Shown in pieces: positions 1-14,319 of a DNA stretch of 64,000 bases. Numbering within the stretch: the first letter of the stretch is position 1; each line of letters begins with the position of its first letter. A program made the position numbers and the translations under genes. The notes beneath the pieces were generated by a model. That model was given only the letters and a program-made list of their open reading frames with translations. It did no database searches and was not told where the DNA came from. Source of the DNA: Oscarella lobularis (lineage: Eukaryota > Porifera > Homoscleromorpha > Homosclerophorida > Oscarellidae); the NCBI RefSeq assembly GCF_947507565.1, contig NC_089178.1:1736001-1800000 (forward strand), given 5' to 3'.

Positions 1-1033
1 ACAAGTGCCTATTCTATAACAAAAGCCACCAAAGACTGCAGGGTTCTGCTGAGAATTTTTTTAAGTGTGGGAAGAGGGTCTGGAAGCATAGATATTTATA
101 TTATTGCAAGTGAAGTCTTCGGCAGTAATTATAATTGAAAGTGTTGGAAACTGAGTTTTTCTTGGGGAGTGTTGCCAATCTCCCTTCTACCCTAGCCACG
201 AGCTCTGCTCTGCTCCATCTGATTAGTACTTGTAAACGCTGGGTATTTATACTCATACGCGACTACCCGGTAGGTCCAAACGACTGCAGCTATTCACAAT
301 CAAAAAGTGGCTCGTTGGAACCGAAACCGTTGCTAATCGGCCGCAAATACAATTCTGACCACAATAACAAACAAAATTTTGTTCGAAATCAATTCGAAAC
401 GCGAAAAACGACAGCGGAATGTGTTCTACGTACGCAAGACACGCCTTGTCACGCGACATTGAGCAACGCATGACGTCAATCATCGCTTTGCTACGAAATG
501 CTCTAATACGAGAAGTAGAAGCGATGAATCGATCGCAAAATGCATTGTGGGTCTATTCTAAAGACATTGAGTCGCTATTTGGACGCAAAAAGCGAACGCA
601 TACGCAGTTACGGCAGTACGCTTGGTCAGCAAAATCAAGGTGCTACGTCCGGTTCTATAACGGGCAAGTCAAATGATACCCAAACAATCCGACGAAAACG
701 CTACGTAGCTAGACTATTTGACCCGTTTCTCGTCAAATTACCTAACCAATGGGCAGGGTATGATAAAAAACGTCGGTACTGTGCGCGTTTCACAGGGTCG
801 GGGCCCGACCCATGCCGACCTATGTGGGCAGAACCCTGCTTGAAAGGCGTTTGAAAGTGCAGTATTGTCCGAGTTTGATCAGTTTCCTTCTACCATCGTT
901 CGCGTGGTCACTATACGGCGGATTTTCGGGCCGGGAGCAGACCCCAATTCTGGAAACGCTTCAAACCGCGTAAGGTCGCGTCACATTCAGCAAGCAGACA
1001 TTTCAACTAATTAATAATTATTGCTAGTCTTAC
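1..1033. other. No recognisable gene; intronic or intergenic
   Basis: I see no exon here that continues the MCM3AP-like gene to its right, although that gene's last visible splice donor (position 1033, reading leftward) points into this stretch. The cysteine-containing SAC3 signature expected next is absent on the minus strand. A perfect CRE octamer (TGACGTCA) lies at 471-478, and a GC-rich palindromic repeat at 795-839 resembles a copy at 33534-33602. The open frames here are short and unlike any family I know. Confidence 0.5.
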
Positions 1034-2418
1034 CTTGTCTCATTTGATTGTCTCTTTTCTTGAGTTCTTCGTATCTTTCCGCCGCCGAATAGGAAGCGAC
1101 GAGAGGCTTTGTTCTCGACCGTAAACCCACGCCACCGACTCCACCGCTATCAAAAGTTTTCATTGAATCGTTCTCCGCTGTTGGCTCGTCCCTTTGCATC
1201 TCAGAAGAAGAAGACGACGCCGCCGCCGCCGCCGACTCAATAGACGCCGTTGAAATCTGAGAGGCGCTGTTCGTCGTAGCAGCATGAAAATTGGCTTCGC
1301 TTCTTTGCTCTACGTCTTCGGATATTCTATCCGGACTGACAATACTTTGCGTTGGTCTTTTCGCAATGAGACGTTTCGGACTGCCTAACGGATTCTGTCG
1401 TTTGAAAGGATTAACTGCAACGGTGGCACTAGGAAGACTGCTTCTGGCAATTGTAGAAACATTTGGCTGCTGCAGCCCATGAGGTCTTGCGGAACTTGAG
1501 GTAAGGGGAGTCGTAGTGGTGGTGGGGGCGGCGGTGGTTGCGGCTGTGGTAGAAGAAGATGACTCTTTTCCGAGGCTGCTGGGAGTCGTTGATTTGCTAG
1601 AGCCTATAAGAAGTATACTTTAAAACCAAACTACCAATCTGTCTTTGAGAGAGGCCTCGAAACTGAAATCTCCCTTCTCTCCCCAAACATACAGAACGTG
1701 CTAACGTAACTCACCCGCGTGCCAGAACATGTGAACAAGAAACTCGTCTTGATCATGTTTGATGCATTTTCCGAGTCCCTTCGCTTTAACGGCAGATTCC
1801 TGAGAAAAAATTCCGAAAAGATACAATCTCAATATTAGATTAATTTCATCCAAGTACGCGTGCATCCACGTTAGAGGTTTCCTTACATGATTGGCATACG
1901 TCACGGTAGCGTATAATTTGCTTAAATTGCGTTCAATTTTGTCGATTTTCCCAAATTTCGCGAAATGTTCGACCAACGCTTTGCCGGGTAACTCGCGCGG
2001 AATTCCCTTCACGTGCAGCGTGAGATTATTCGACGTGACAGACGGCGTCCCTCCCGAAGGGAAACCGAGATTCTTCGCCAAAAAAGGATTCGGTCGCGTT
2101 GGCGACCGAAGAGGAAGCTTGGGGCCTCCTCCTAAGCATTTTAGCGAATTAGAAGACTCGAACGCGTGTATAGAAAAGCGAGAATACTGAATGAGCCTCT
2201 TGCTCGGCCGAGACCTCGCCGTATTGAGCCGGGAGCCCCGTGAGACGCTCGTCTCTGCGCGATGCCGCGCGCCGATCCCTATCAAATCGTCTGTACGTCG
2301 AGAGAGTGCCCTAGAAGCGTTCTTGGAAAACTTACGGTGCCTCTTCCGCGCTGGGGGGCGAAGGGGAACATGGGGATCCTGGGGATCGAGCAGGGCGCGC
2401 GTTAGAACTCGGCATCAT
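1034..2418 (-). CDS. MCM3AP: MCM3AP/GANP-like mRNA export protein, N-terminal part (partial)
   Basis: GANP/MCM3AP is the animal SAC3-type scaffold of the TREX-2 complex, which carries mRNPs to nuclear pores. Seen here: an RRM (about 1725-2070) containing LTLHVKGIPREL and FGKIDKIERN, split by an intron and finishing with FWHAG. Next comes a Ser/Thr/Ala/Pro-rich low-complexity linker (1200-1600). The visible part ends with AERYEELKKRDNQMRQ, the stretch that in GANP lies just before the SAC3 domain. The SAC3 domain itself is missing because the gene runs past the left edge or lies beyond a long intron. The frame is restored through introns at about 1812-1886, 1604-1714 and near the N-terminus. 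The proposed start (ATG at 2418-2416) needs two small upstream introns and is uncertain. It faces ABHD16, whose start codon overlaps the same bases. The RRM plus pre-SAC3 motif makes the assignment fairly strong. Confidence 0.72.
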
Positions 2419-5128
2419 GTTGGAAACCGTGAAATGCTTCGGGAGATGTTTCCTAGGCCCTGTGCTTTACTACATATTCGAAAACAATCGTACTCAGGTA
2501 GAACGTTAATCGTAGCGCCAATTTTGTAAAGGGGCCTCTATCTCTCTCTCTCGCTCAGGGCCGTGCGTATTCTCCGACGAAAATAGAGAACGCCACGAAT
2601 CGGATCTTCCTATGGGTACTACCCGCTCACAATATATGCCTTTTCGGATAGACTTTCTTCCTAAAAGACATCTCGATTGGCTTCTTTCATATACTACGCA
2701 TCGCCCATACTGTCTTTCTATTTGTGGAGAAGAGGTATTGAATAGTATTGAATTGGCTCTTTATTCTCTCATAATGCCTACTCTGTTCGGTTAGGTGCAC
2801 TCACACTCGAAGCACTTCCGGCTTGGAAAGACTTTTCGTCGCGATTTCTGGTCGGTGCAACCCTGGTGCTTACCGGAGCCTTCATTGCTAGAGGTCAGGA
2901 GCATGATTGTCGGAGGCTTGTAGCGAGTTTTCTTTGCATTAGGATTTGGCCGCTTTGCCAATCCGGACTATCGACTGTTTGTTGCCGTACTTGCTGCTTC
3001 AACTGACAAAAACGGCAAGAAAACTCCGGTAGAGATCATTTGAACTTTGGTGCTTTCAAACATTGCCAAATATAGGGTGACCTGCGGGACTACGATTTTG
3101 ATTTTAGAGCCTGGCCGGTAGACTTCAAGTCAAAAGATTCTGTGACAAAGTACGAGGCTTTATTATTGATTAATGAGGAAACATTTTCTCAATCTTTTTA
3201 GGCCGAATCCTGAAAAGAGAAAGCTGTTAGACTCGACGTGTCCTGGCATGCCCACCGTTTCTTCTGTCGGTATTTTTACCTGGGCAAAAGATCTTCCCTA
3301 CAACGCCATTGAGTAAGAATTTGGCGTATTACGGTTTCACCACGTACCCTGAAGAGACAATTGAATTTAGATACTTTCTAACCTGCTCATTTGGAAGGAG
3401 AGCCGTGTATCCCGGCTCCACTTCCTTCTTGCAATCCTTAGTTGGTAAAAATGGGCGTTATTATATTGGCAGTTCTATCCTATTTCTCATTGTTCAGATC
3501 CCCATCTTCTTAACGGAAGAGTCACGCTTGTCAAAGAGGTTTTTATTCCAGTGCGACGTTAACAAAGTTGATTCATTTTGTCTGTGCAGCATGGTGGCCA
3601 CAGGCTGAAGCTGCTTGCGTCAGACGACAATGAGATTGACAGCATGTTCGTAGATAAGCGAGGAAAAACAGATAAAGGAGATAAACTGGTAAAGACAGGA
3701 ATGGTGGTGATAGCAGACAGTATTACTTTTCTCTCTCGCGCTCGCTCTAGGTTATCTGTTCTGAAGGAAACGCAGCGTTCTACGAAATTGGCTGTATGAT
3801 GGTTCCATTGAAAGGTCAGTCAGTACGCAATACCTACGTAGGCGTTGGTGACGTGTGATCAAATTTTTCTTTAGCTGGTTATTCAACTCTCGGTTGGAAT
3901 CATCCAGGATTTGCTGGCAGTTCTGTAAAAGCGTCTTTGTCTGTCGCCGTTTTAGTTTAGCGGGCGTTTCTAGGGTCTTCCTTTTCCATCAGCTGAACGA
4001 AATGCTATTGATGTTGTAGTTCAGTACGCCGTCGATGAGTTGGGATTCTCGTTCGATGACATCATACTGTGGTCATGGTCAATTGGCGGTTTTGCGTCGA
4101 CGTACGCAGCCGCAGTTTATCCAGACGTCAGTTGTATCGTGAGAAAGAAGCTAGCTACTGACTGAAGTATTGTAAAGACTACTTTTTTAGATTTTAGACG
4201 CCACTTTTGATGAAATAGGGCCTTTGTCTCTGGCTCGAATGCCAGACAGTATCAGTGGGTAGTCAAGCAGTCTTCAGCTTTGGTCTTCCAATTCTTTTGT
4301 AGGCTCTATGGTGGAAGACGGCGTTAAAAACTATCTGAACTTGAATAATGCAGAGCAGCTGCAGCAGTGAGATTGACTGCTCTGAAGTTTTTTTTGCTTT
4401 CTTTTGAGAACACTTCTCGCTGTTTCAGTTACTCTGGTCCTGTTCTCATTATCAGGCGACTTCATGATGAAATGATCAGCACTGTGTAAGCGGCCCCCCC
4501 CCCCCCCCCCGAGGTCCTTTCCTTTCATGATGTCAACGTGTCTTCAGTCCCAGAAATATTGTGTTCAATCGTGGCAATAACCTGCTAATGAAACTGCTGA
4601 AGCACAGGTACATACGAACGTGATGGCATGAAACAAATTTGATTTCTTCCGAGAATAGGTATCCTGAATTGTGTAATGACGAAGCAATGAACGTAGTCGA
4701 AAAATACCTACATTCGGGGGAACAAAACGCACAAGGCAAGTGCTAGAAAAGAAGAACGCTGCCAGTTTTTCATACTGCGGCTGTTCCGTAGTTCAAATTC
4801 TTGTTGACCATGACGTTGACAATGAGAAGTGCCTTCAAGTCTTAGAGGTGTACGCTCAGCGAAACGGAAAGGGATACCCGTGCCTCATCGGTTTGAATGG
4901 TATATTGTCTATTAATTCCGCTTTTCATTTCTGTTGTTAAGGCCAAGACCTGTCACAGGAAGAAAAAATTCAATTAAATCTCTTCTTGGTGTGTCTTTAC
5001 CAATCTCCTGTTTGTGGGTTCTAAGTATACATTTTTTCGCCTAGGTGACTCGCTACCTCATCGACTTCAACGCCACTCATTGCGTGGAATTTCCTTATCA
5101 GGAGTTCAGAATGCCTTGGTCATTATGA
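2417..5128 (+). CDS. ABHD16A: ABHD16-family phosphatidylserine lipase (BAT5)
   Basis: ABHD16A is a membrane-bound alpha/beta-hydrolase that makes lyso-phosphatidylserine at the ER. The N-terminus (MLETVKCFGRCFLGPVLYYI) fits the family, followed by two hydrophobic segments and the conserved YDFDFRAWPVDF. Next are GRRAVYPGS, DNEIDSMFVDKRG and GYSTLGWNHPGFAGS. The nucleophile is the serine of WSWSIGGFASTYAA (about 4075-4110). LARMPDSISG and YLNLNNAEQL follow, and the C-terminus has DFNATHC (catalytic His region) and ends in MPWSL. There are about twelve short introns; the one at about 4476-4545 contains a run of 17 C. The order and spacing of motifs match the full-length human enzyme. The start is the first ATG giving the conserved N-terminus. 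It is head to head with MCM3AP and tail to tail with KMO (187 bp apart). Confidence 0.9.
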
Positions 5129-5315
5129 GACAGAAACGCTTTTGTTACGCGGCGGTTGCTAGAGTCTGAATAAAGAGATATTGTCTCTTTGCATGGTTTC
5201 TGCTGAATTTCCTAGTCGCACTCGCGACACAATCTTTGCCTCCTCGTACAAACGCACTTGCAGTCAGACAGGCTTACCATGCCACACCGGTACACGTAGA
5301 AAATTTAGTCTTCTG

Positions 5316-7580
<2,265 letters not shown>

Positions 7581-7593
<13 letters not shown>

Positions 7594-7860
7594 GGTTTAG
7601 ACTACATTGAGGTTCGAACACGTGATCTGCTCAATATGCAATAAACAATAAAGAATAAAGAATTGACCACCGCGTGGAATACTTTCACCGCCGAGCCGGT
7701 TAGGATGCGTCGAAAGGGTAGGAGAAGGCGTGCAGGCGAAATGCGATTGCCGTTTCATCGTTCGAAATTTGCAGGACAACGTTCGCTGAACATGGTTTAG
7801 ACTACATTGAGGTTTGAACACGTGATCTGCTCAATAAACAATAAAGAATAAAGAATTGAC
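7581..7860. repeat. Direct duplication of the KMO 5' end and upstream region
   Basis: About 80 bp, beginning with the first codons of KMO (GTTCGCTGAACATGG in plus orientation) and running through a CACGTG E-box and an AT-rich stretch, occur at 7581-7670. They recur almost unchanged at 7781-7860, separated by about 110 bp. The second copy therefore carries an extra ATG with three KMO-like codons upstream of the gene. Confidence 0.85.
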
Positions 7861-7970
7861 CACTGCGCCTCCTCCTCCTCCTCTACACGTCAATTTTTGA
7901 GCACGTGATTATTTGACTGCAAAACACTAAAACTATAGCCAGTATACTTGTGCACAAGCACACGTTCATC

Positions 7971-8816
<846 letters not shown>

Positions 8817-9030
8817 TGCTCTGGCGCCTATTGTCTGATTCTGTACACTGCGCTAAATACCGAGAACTTTCAATTAGCTGCGCGCGCAGAACGTGTCACG
8901 TGGTTTTGCTTTTCAGCGATTTTTTGCTCCTTCTTCATGGTGCGTCGCCTACAGATGAGAACGAGTGGCTGCCTTTTCGATCGCAGCAATGGTACAAAAG
9001 GTAAAGGCGTTACAAATGACGGTACAGCGC

Positions 9031-9329
9031 TGTACCCTCTCCTCGTCCTCCTGGTGATACTGGAAGTACACGACGTACTGAGGATACAGACCGTACCCAC
9101 TCCTCGTCCTCCTGGTGACACTGGATGTACTGAGGGTACAGACCGTACCCACTCCTCGTCCTCCTGGTGATACTGGATGTACAAGACGTACACAGGATAC
9201 AGACCGTACCCACTCGTCCTCCTGGTGATACTGGATGTACAAGACGTACTGAGGGTACAGACCGTACCACTCCTCGTCCTCCTGGTGATACTGGATGTAC
9301 AAGACGTACTGAGGGTACAGACCGTACCT
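9031..9329. repeat. Minisatellite, five units of about 52-62 bp
   Basis: Units contain CTCGTCCTCCTGGTGATACT, then GGATGTACAAGACGTACTG and AGGGTACAGACCGTAC. The second unit lacks about 10 bp and the fourth lacks 3 bp. The array lies between the two ARF-like genes. It stays open in several frames on both strands because of its composition, but no frame looks like a protein. Confidence 0.9.
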
Positions 9330-9525
9330 AGGGACTGTGTCGCCTACCAGCCTAGGCTACGCGCGTTAGAAACAACAGATGATCTCTACCCTATCACGCT
9401 TTTCTTCACCTACTGTAATATGACCATACAATTTGTCTTTACTCTTTTTGTTCTCTTTTCACTAGAGGTTTGTGTTTTCAATGCATGTATTACTAATAAA
9501 TTGTTATAATATTACAAGTTCTCAA

Positions 9526-10356
<831 letters not shown>

Positions 10357-10550
10357 TGTTGTCGTATTGCTCGTCAACCGATGTCTGATATGCCTATCGT
10401 CGCAGTTCAGGCAGCCTATATAGCATCTTTGACTGCCCACGTCGGAGGTTCCACGAGTACGGGTCAACGTGGCACATCTACATCAGCAAACAGATGACAC
10501 AATCTCTATGAATAGCTCACCGTTACACACGTGAGCAATCACACAGTACG

Positions 10551-10816
10551 ATGGTCTCCGAAGAGAGGTTCTTGCTTTTTGTTCGCGCATTGGCTCTGCT
10601 CTTCTTTCTCTACGCTTCTCTGAGTATAACCTTGAGATCTGTCACAGCTTTGCTCATTCTGCTCGGTTCGTTTTATGATGCACTAGATCGTACAATACTC
10701 TGACTCTAAGATGATTTACTGCAGTGGCATTCTATGCTACGGGGAAAAGCGACAAGTCCAAGGTGTCAAAGGTCCGTGGATTTTCCGGCCAACCTAAAAA
10801 ACCTGTGTACAAATAA
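10551..10816 (+). CDS. Small membrane protein, 68 residues, two exons
   Basis: Not recognised. Exon 1 (10551-10665) begins MVSEERFLLFVRALALLFFL and stays hydrophobic almost to the splice site (AYASLSITLRS... ALLILL). Exon 2 (10725-10816) adds AFYATGKSDKS and the basic end GQPKKPVYK. The 59-nt intron has a GT donor and a TTACTGCAG acceptor and joins the frame exactly (G|TG). The product would have one or two membrane helices and a positively charged, probably cytosolic, C-terminus. It resembles small ER or mitochondrial membrane proteins in general form only. The divergent position next to an ARF-like gene supports a real promoter. Confidence 0.6.
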
Positions 10817-11330
10817 GAAAGACAAGTGCTATGCCGCATAGGTTAGAAGTTTAGAAGTTTGGTTGGTACCTAGTGCTTCCGTCTAACGCGCTTTAGCGAG
10901 CCGTTCTTTCGTGAAAGTTTCGTCGTTGGTCGGCTTCGCTCGTGTATTTTGGCTACTGTCGAAAGGAAACGGGGTCTTCTGCAACGCACTGGAGGCCCAG
11001 ATACGGCGGCGTTGGGGTAGGCTCAAAGAATTGTCTTTTTCTCTAGGCTGCGAGGCAATGCGATTTCCTAGTGAAGGACGGCCTCGATTCATCGTCCATT
11101 TTTGCTTGAACACCTTCCTTGTGTCGGAATCTCGGCCCTCTTTCGTCATCGACGCCAGACTGAACTGTCTCTAATCGATGACTCTCGTGATTCAGTCTCT
11201 TTTTTCGTTGCAGTTTACGACATTGGACTCCGCATCCGCATGAACGTTCTCATTCATAGAAAAGGACTTATGTATGAAGCAAAGTAAGAGTGAAGACTAC
11301 CCACCCACCCACACACATTGAGTTGAAGTC
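10817..11330. other. No gene seen
   Basis: An 88-codon open frame at 10911-11174 and a shadow on the other strand lack any family feature or splice context. The stretch may hold the 3' UTR of the small membrane protein gene. Confidence 0.4.
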
Positions 11331-11337
11331 TGAATTT

Positions 11338-11900
11338 CAGAATGAGAAATAAATGGAGGAAGAGGTCAAGAGGGGGCGTCGGAACAAGAAAACGATCCAT
11401 AATGGCACTGCATGGTATCCTTATTCTTCGTGATGGCTTTTGGTAGGCAATAGTTAATAGAATGACTAGTTAATATATTGGTAATGAAGTTTCTTAGGTT
11501 TTGGCGTCCTGAGCATGACCCTGTCAGTAAAAAACTGCTTGTCGGGGTCCTGAGCACGACCCTGTAATCAAAAACTGCTTGTCGGGGTCCTGAGCATGAC
11601 CCCGTGATCAAAAACTGCTCCAGTTTGTAAGGGAAGGGACAAGTGCTTTATTTAATAAAATAAAAAAAATTGCACAGTGTTTCTGGTTTCATGCGCGGGC
11701 AGTTTTTTGACAGGGTCATGCCCAGGACCCCAACGAGCAGTTTTTCATCACGAGGTCATGCTCAGGACCCCGACGAGCAGTTTTTTATCACGAGGTCTTG
11801 CTCAGGACCCCATGACCTAATGCAGTGGCACGGTAGTTAGGACACAACCATATGTTTTACGTACCTGTCCTCCAGAAGGTGCCGAGAATTGTCCTTCGAA
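11338..11900. repeat. Interspersed repeat copy A with inverted tandem arms
   Basis: The left arm (about 11503-11621) holds three copies of a unit of about 40 bp containing GGGGTCCTGAGCATGACCC and AAAAACTGCTTGTCG. The right arm (about 11711-11812) holds the same unit three times in reverse orientation. About 90 bp lie between, so the element can fold back on itself. Its edges (CAGAATGAGAAA at 11338; TTTCTGGTTTCATGCGCGG at 11681; CCTGTCCTCCAG at about 11865) are shared with copy B at 16359-16740 in the same orientation. Confidence 0.75.
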
Positions 11901-11990
11901 ATTGGTGTTCTTATTTCTTCCTCAGACGTGATGACTTTTCTGACATTCTTTGATAGTTCTTCGATTGTCATCATCTTCCGTCGCTATGGC
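11874..11990 (-). pseudogene. Possible orphan exon of an unknown gene
   Basis: An open stretch on the minus strand bounded by a GCCATAG acceptor and a GTACGT donor reads RRKMMTIEELSKNVRKVI and ends HLLEDR. A weaker relative (ending GSWLEDR) sits at about 16692-16770 beside repeat copy B. No neighbouring exon completes a gene, so this is probably a fragment duplicated together with the repeat. Confidence 0.3.
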
Positions 11991-12120
11991 AATCAGATAA
12001 AATTCAAAACCAATAAGATATAGCCTTTGCTTTGACTGCCGTTGAGCACCAAGCTCGTTTCTCATACAGATTGCTCTCGTCGAAAAAAGCGACAGACTGA
12101 TAAGAGACACTCTGCGAATT

Positions 12121-12762
12121 TTAATTAATTGTCAATCGACACATGGTACTGTACCGGATTTAGACAAAGCTTCGACGAGCCCGCGGCGCTGATCGTTGAT
12201 GGGACTTGGAGGAGGAGAAAAAAGCATGGGACGAATGAGAGCGGTATAGCGCGTCGTGGTCGCATTCTTGAAGGAGCAAAGAGTCTACTGTATCAGTTCG
12301 TCTTTTCGCTCCTCCCCCGATCGAGATCAAGTCGCTTCAGCTTGAGCCTTGCCATCGGCCACGGACACTCTTCCCTGCGGAACTCACGCGGCGATCGCGG
12401 CGATCACGGCGATCGCGGCGATCACGGCGATCGAGGTGACCCCCGACTCGCTCTATCTCTGCGTCGCTGGTTTGCCGCGCCGAGATCGAAGCTGCGAGCG
12501 TCAGTCGCATGAAGTCATCGAACGCGCTCGCGCGATGATCCGATCGAGCTCGAATGGAGACGTAAAAGGGAGGACGCGTATATTTGGTGGCTAGCGCGCT
12601 AGCTTGACTCCGTTCTAATGGTTTAATTCGGTTAGATCATTAATTTCCATGGTTTCAAACCCTTTGGCTAGCGTGCGATAGTGTAGTGGTATGTTCTGAA
12701 TTTTAATCCGTGACTCTACGCCCAACCTCTAATCTAATTAACTAAAAATAAACTTCGATTAG
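12121..12762. other. No gene; contains GCGATC tandem repeat
   Basis: GC-rich stretch with an 18-bp direct repeat (GCGATCGCGGCGATCACG, about 2.5 copies at 12390-12435). The overlapping open frames at 12129-12594 are explained by this composition. It may include the end of the mobile-element-like locus that follows; I could not find terminal inverted repeats. Confidence 0.45.
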
Positions 12763-14126
12763 TTACAGTAAACTCCTAGTGAGTCTGTCATAAAAAACCA
12801 CTGCCTGTTGCATTAAGTCGTATTGGCCATTCACGACCTTTGAAAAAATGTCCTCCGCGTCATACCGCTGGTGGAATTCGATATTTCGCTCCGACGCTTT
12901 CAGAGGACTGTCGCGAAGAATGTCGGTTCCAAAGGAATGAGGGCCTGTCAACCGCCCACCACCGGCTTCGTATCCTTGCACCGCGTCCTGCAAGCTTGGT
13001 ACGTTCGTTGGATTGATTTCTCCCACGTTGCTGTGCGTCTTTAAAATATTGGGAATTCCTTTGCCTGAGAGAAATATGGTCAATTAAATTATTAATAACA
13101 TTATCAAGCAAGTTACCTGAAATAGGATGGGCATTCCAAGCTTCGACAAATGACGTCATACCCACCCTGCTGATTTCAATGGCCACGGCAGACACTGAAA
13201 ACTTTGAAATTTCGTCGTTAAGGTCGAGAATTTCCTTATCGACTAAATCGTTCAAGCCAGCTTTTATGGGAAAGTTAACTCTTTGGTTAACTTCACCCCA
13301 AATTCTTTCAATAGGGTGATTCTGCAAAACGATCAAATCAGGGTTAGCACAAGAAATGCATTATACTGGACATACATGCTTCGAATCAGACTGGACAAAG
13401 CACTGTCGTTGTCTATTTGATCGAAAAACCTCCAACTGCTCTTGAACATAAAGCATGAGTACAAATTCCAGCCCATGATCAACCCTGAGTTGATCCCACA
13501 CGCCGTATTGAAGCAAAATTGGCTTCAATAGCTGGTCGTAAATAACATAATTGTTCTTCATGGGCATCGTGGCAGTTTGCACTATGCAACCGCTGAATCC
13601 GTCAATGGCTGCCACATGGGTGACACCATACATAGTAAGCTTCTCGTTTTGATCCACGTGAAGCTTGTGGCCAAAGTATTCAGCACTGTACGGGACAGGA
13701 TTGGCTCGTCTTGCAGCAGTTTGCTGCCGTTCTTCGTGATACTCGGGAGCCACTCGTTGAAGAGCTCTTCCCACACGCTTCTCGCCTATTCCAGTCCACC
13801 CATGATGAGAGGACAAATAGCCTTTCATGGTCTTTCGTCCATAGGTAGGGCCAAGCTATAGAAACAGAGTTCACACTACCAACGTCTTATTCTCGCCACC
13901 TTGCCTTGTCCACGGCTTGTGAGACTGCTCGATCAAGTTCAGACGTTTCTACTGAAGATGTCCAGTGTATGTCGTACTTTTCACAGTAGCGTCTGACGCT
14001 CCGCTCGCTTAGACCTCGGTGGCCCGGAAATCGGTCGCATAAAATTTCACTTATACCTCTGTGCGAGAGCCCGCTGGCCACCAACTCTTCCATGTCCTCT
14101 TCGTTCACAAGCTGCTCGAGGTCCAT
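12763..14126 (-). CDS. DDE/rve integrase-type transposase, intron-containing, intact
   Basis: The protein (about 400 residues over four exons) starts MDLEQLVNEEDMEELV with a helix-turn-helix-like region (LSHRGISEILCDRFPG, LSERSVRRYC). A linker with TYGRKTMKGYLSS and GEKRVGRALQRV follows, then an integrase core. Candidate acidic triad: Asp in HVDQNEKLTMYGVTHVAAID, Asp in LRVDHGLEFVL, and Glu in HPIERIWGEVN. The tail contains KGIPNILK and ends LTRSLL. Introns (about 13861-13905, 13323-13374, 13071-13117) restore the frame, and no stop or frameshift is visible. This is a family of eukaryotic rve integrases seen as multi-copy genes in aquatic animals; I recall the motif pattern but not a firm family name. 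It could be an active element or a domesticated copy. It is divergent from the RING-like gene at 14320 (193 bp between starts). Confidence 0.78.
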
Positions 14127-14319
14127 CGCTAATTTACTCCCGGATGCCCAACTCTGGACGACGGACTAATTAGATATACCTAGAGACCTTTCCGGCCGGA
14201 GTTCATTTCCGGTCAAAAGCGACGCGTAGATTACATTCCTTTTTGGGAAGATAAGATCCGCTCTCACGGGCAAGTAGCGTTTCACGTGCCACGTGCCAGC
14301 ACTTCGATCAAGACGAGCG

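Noticed and set aside
11503-11812. Possible CRISPR-like array of about 40-bp repeats
   Set aside because: Units are adjacent without spacers, arranged as inverted arms, and lie in animal-type DNA.
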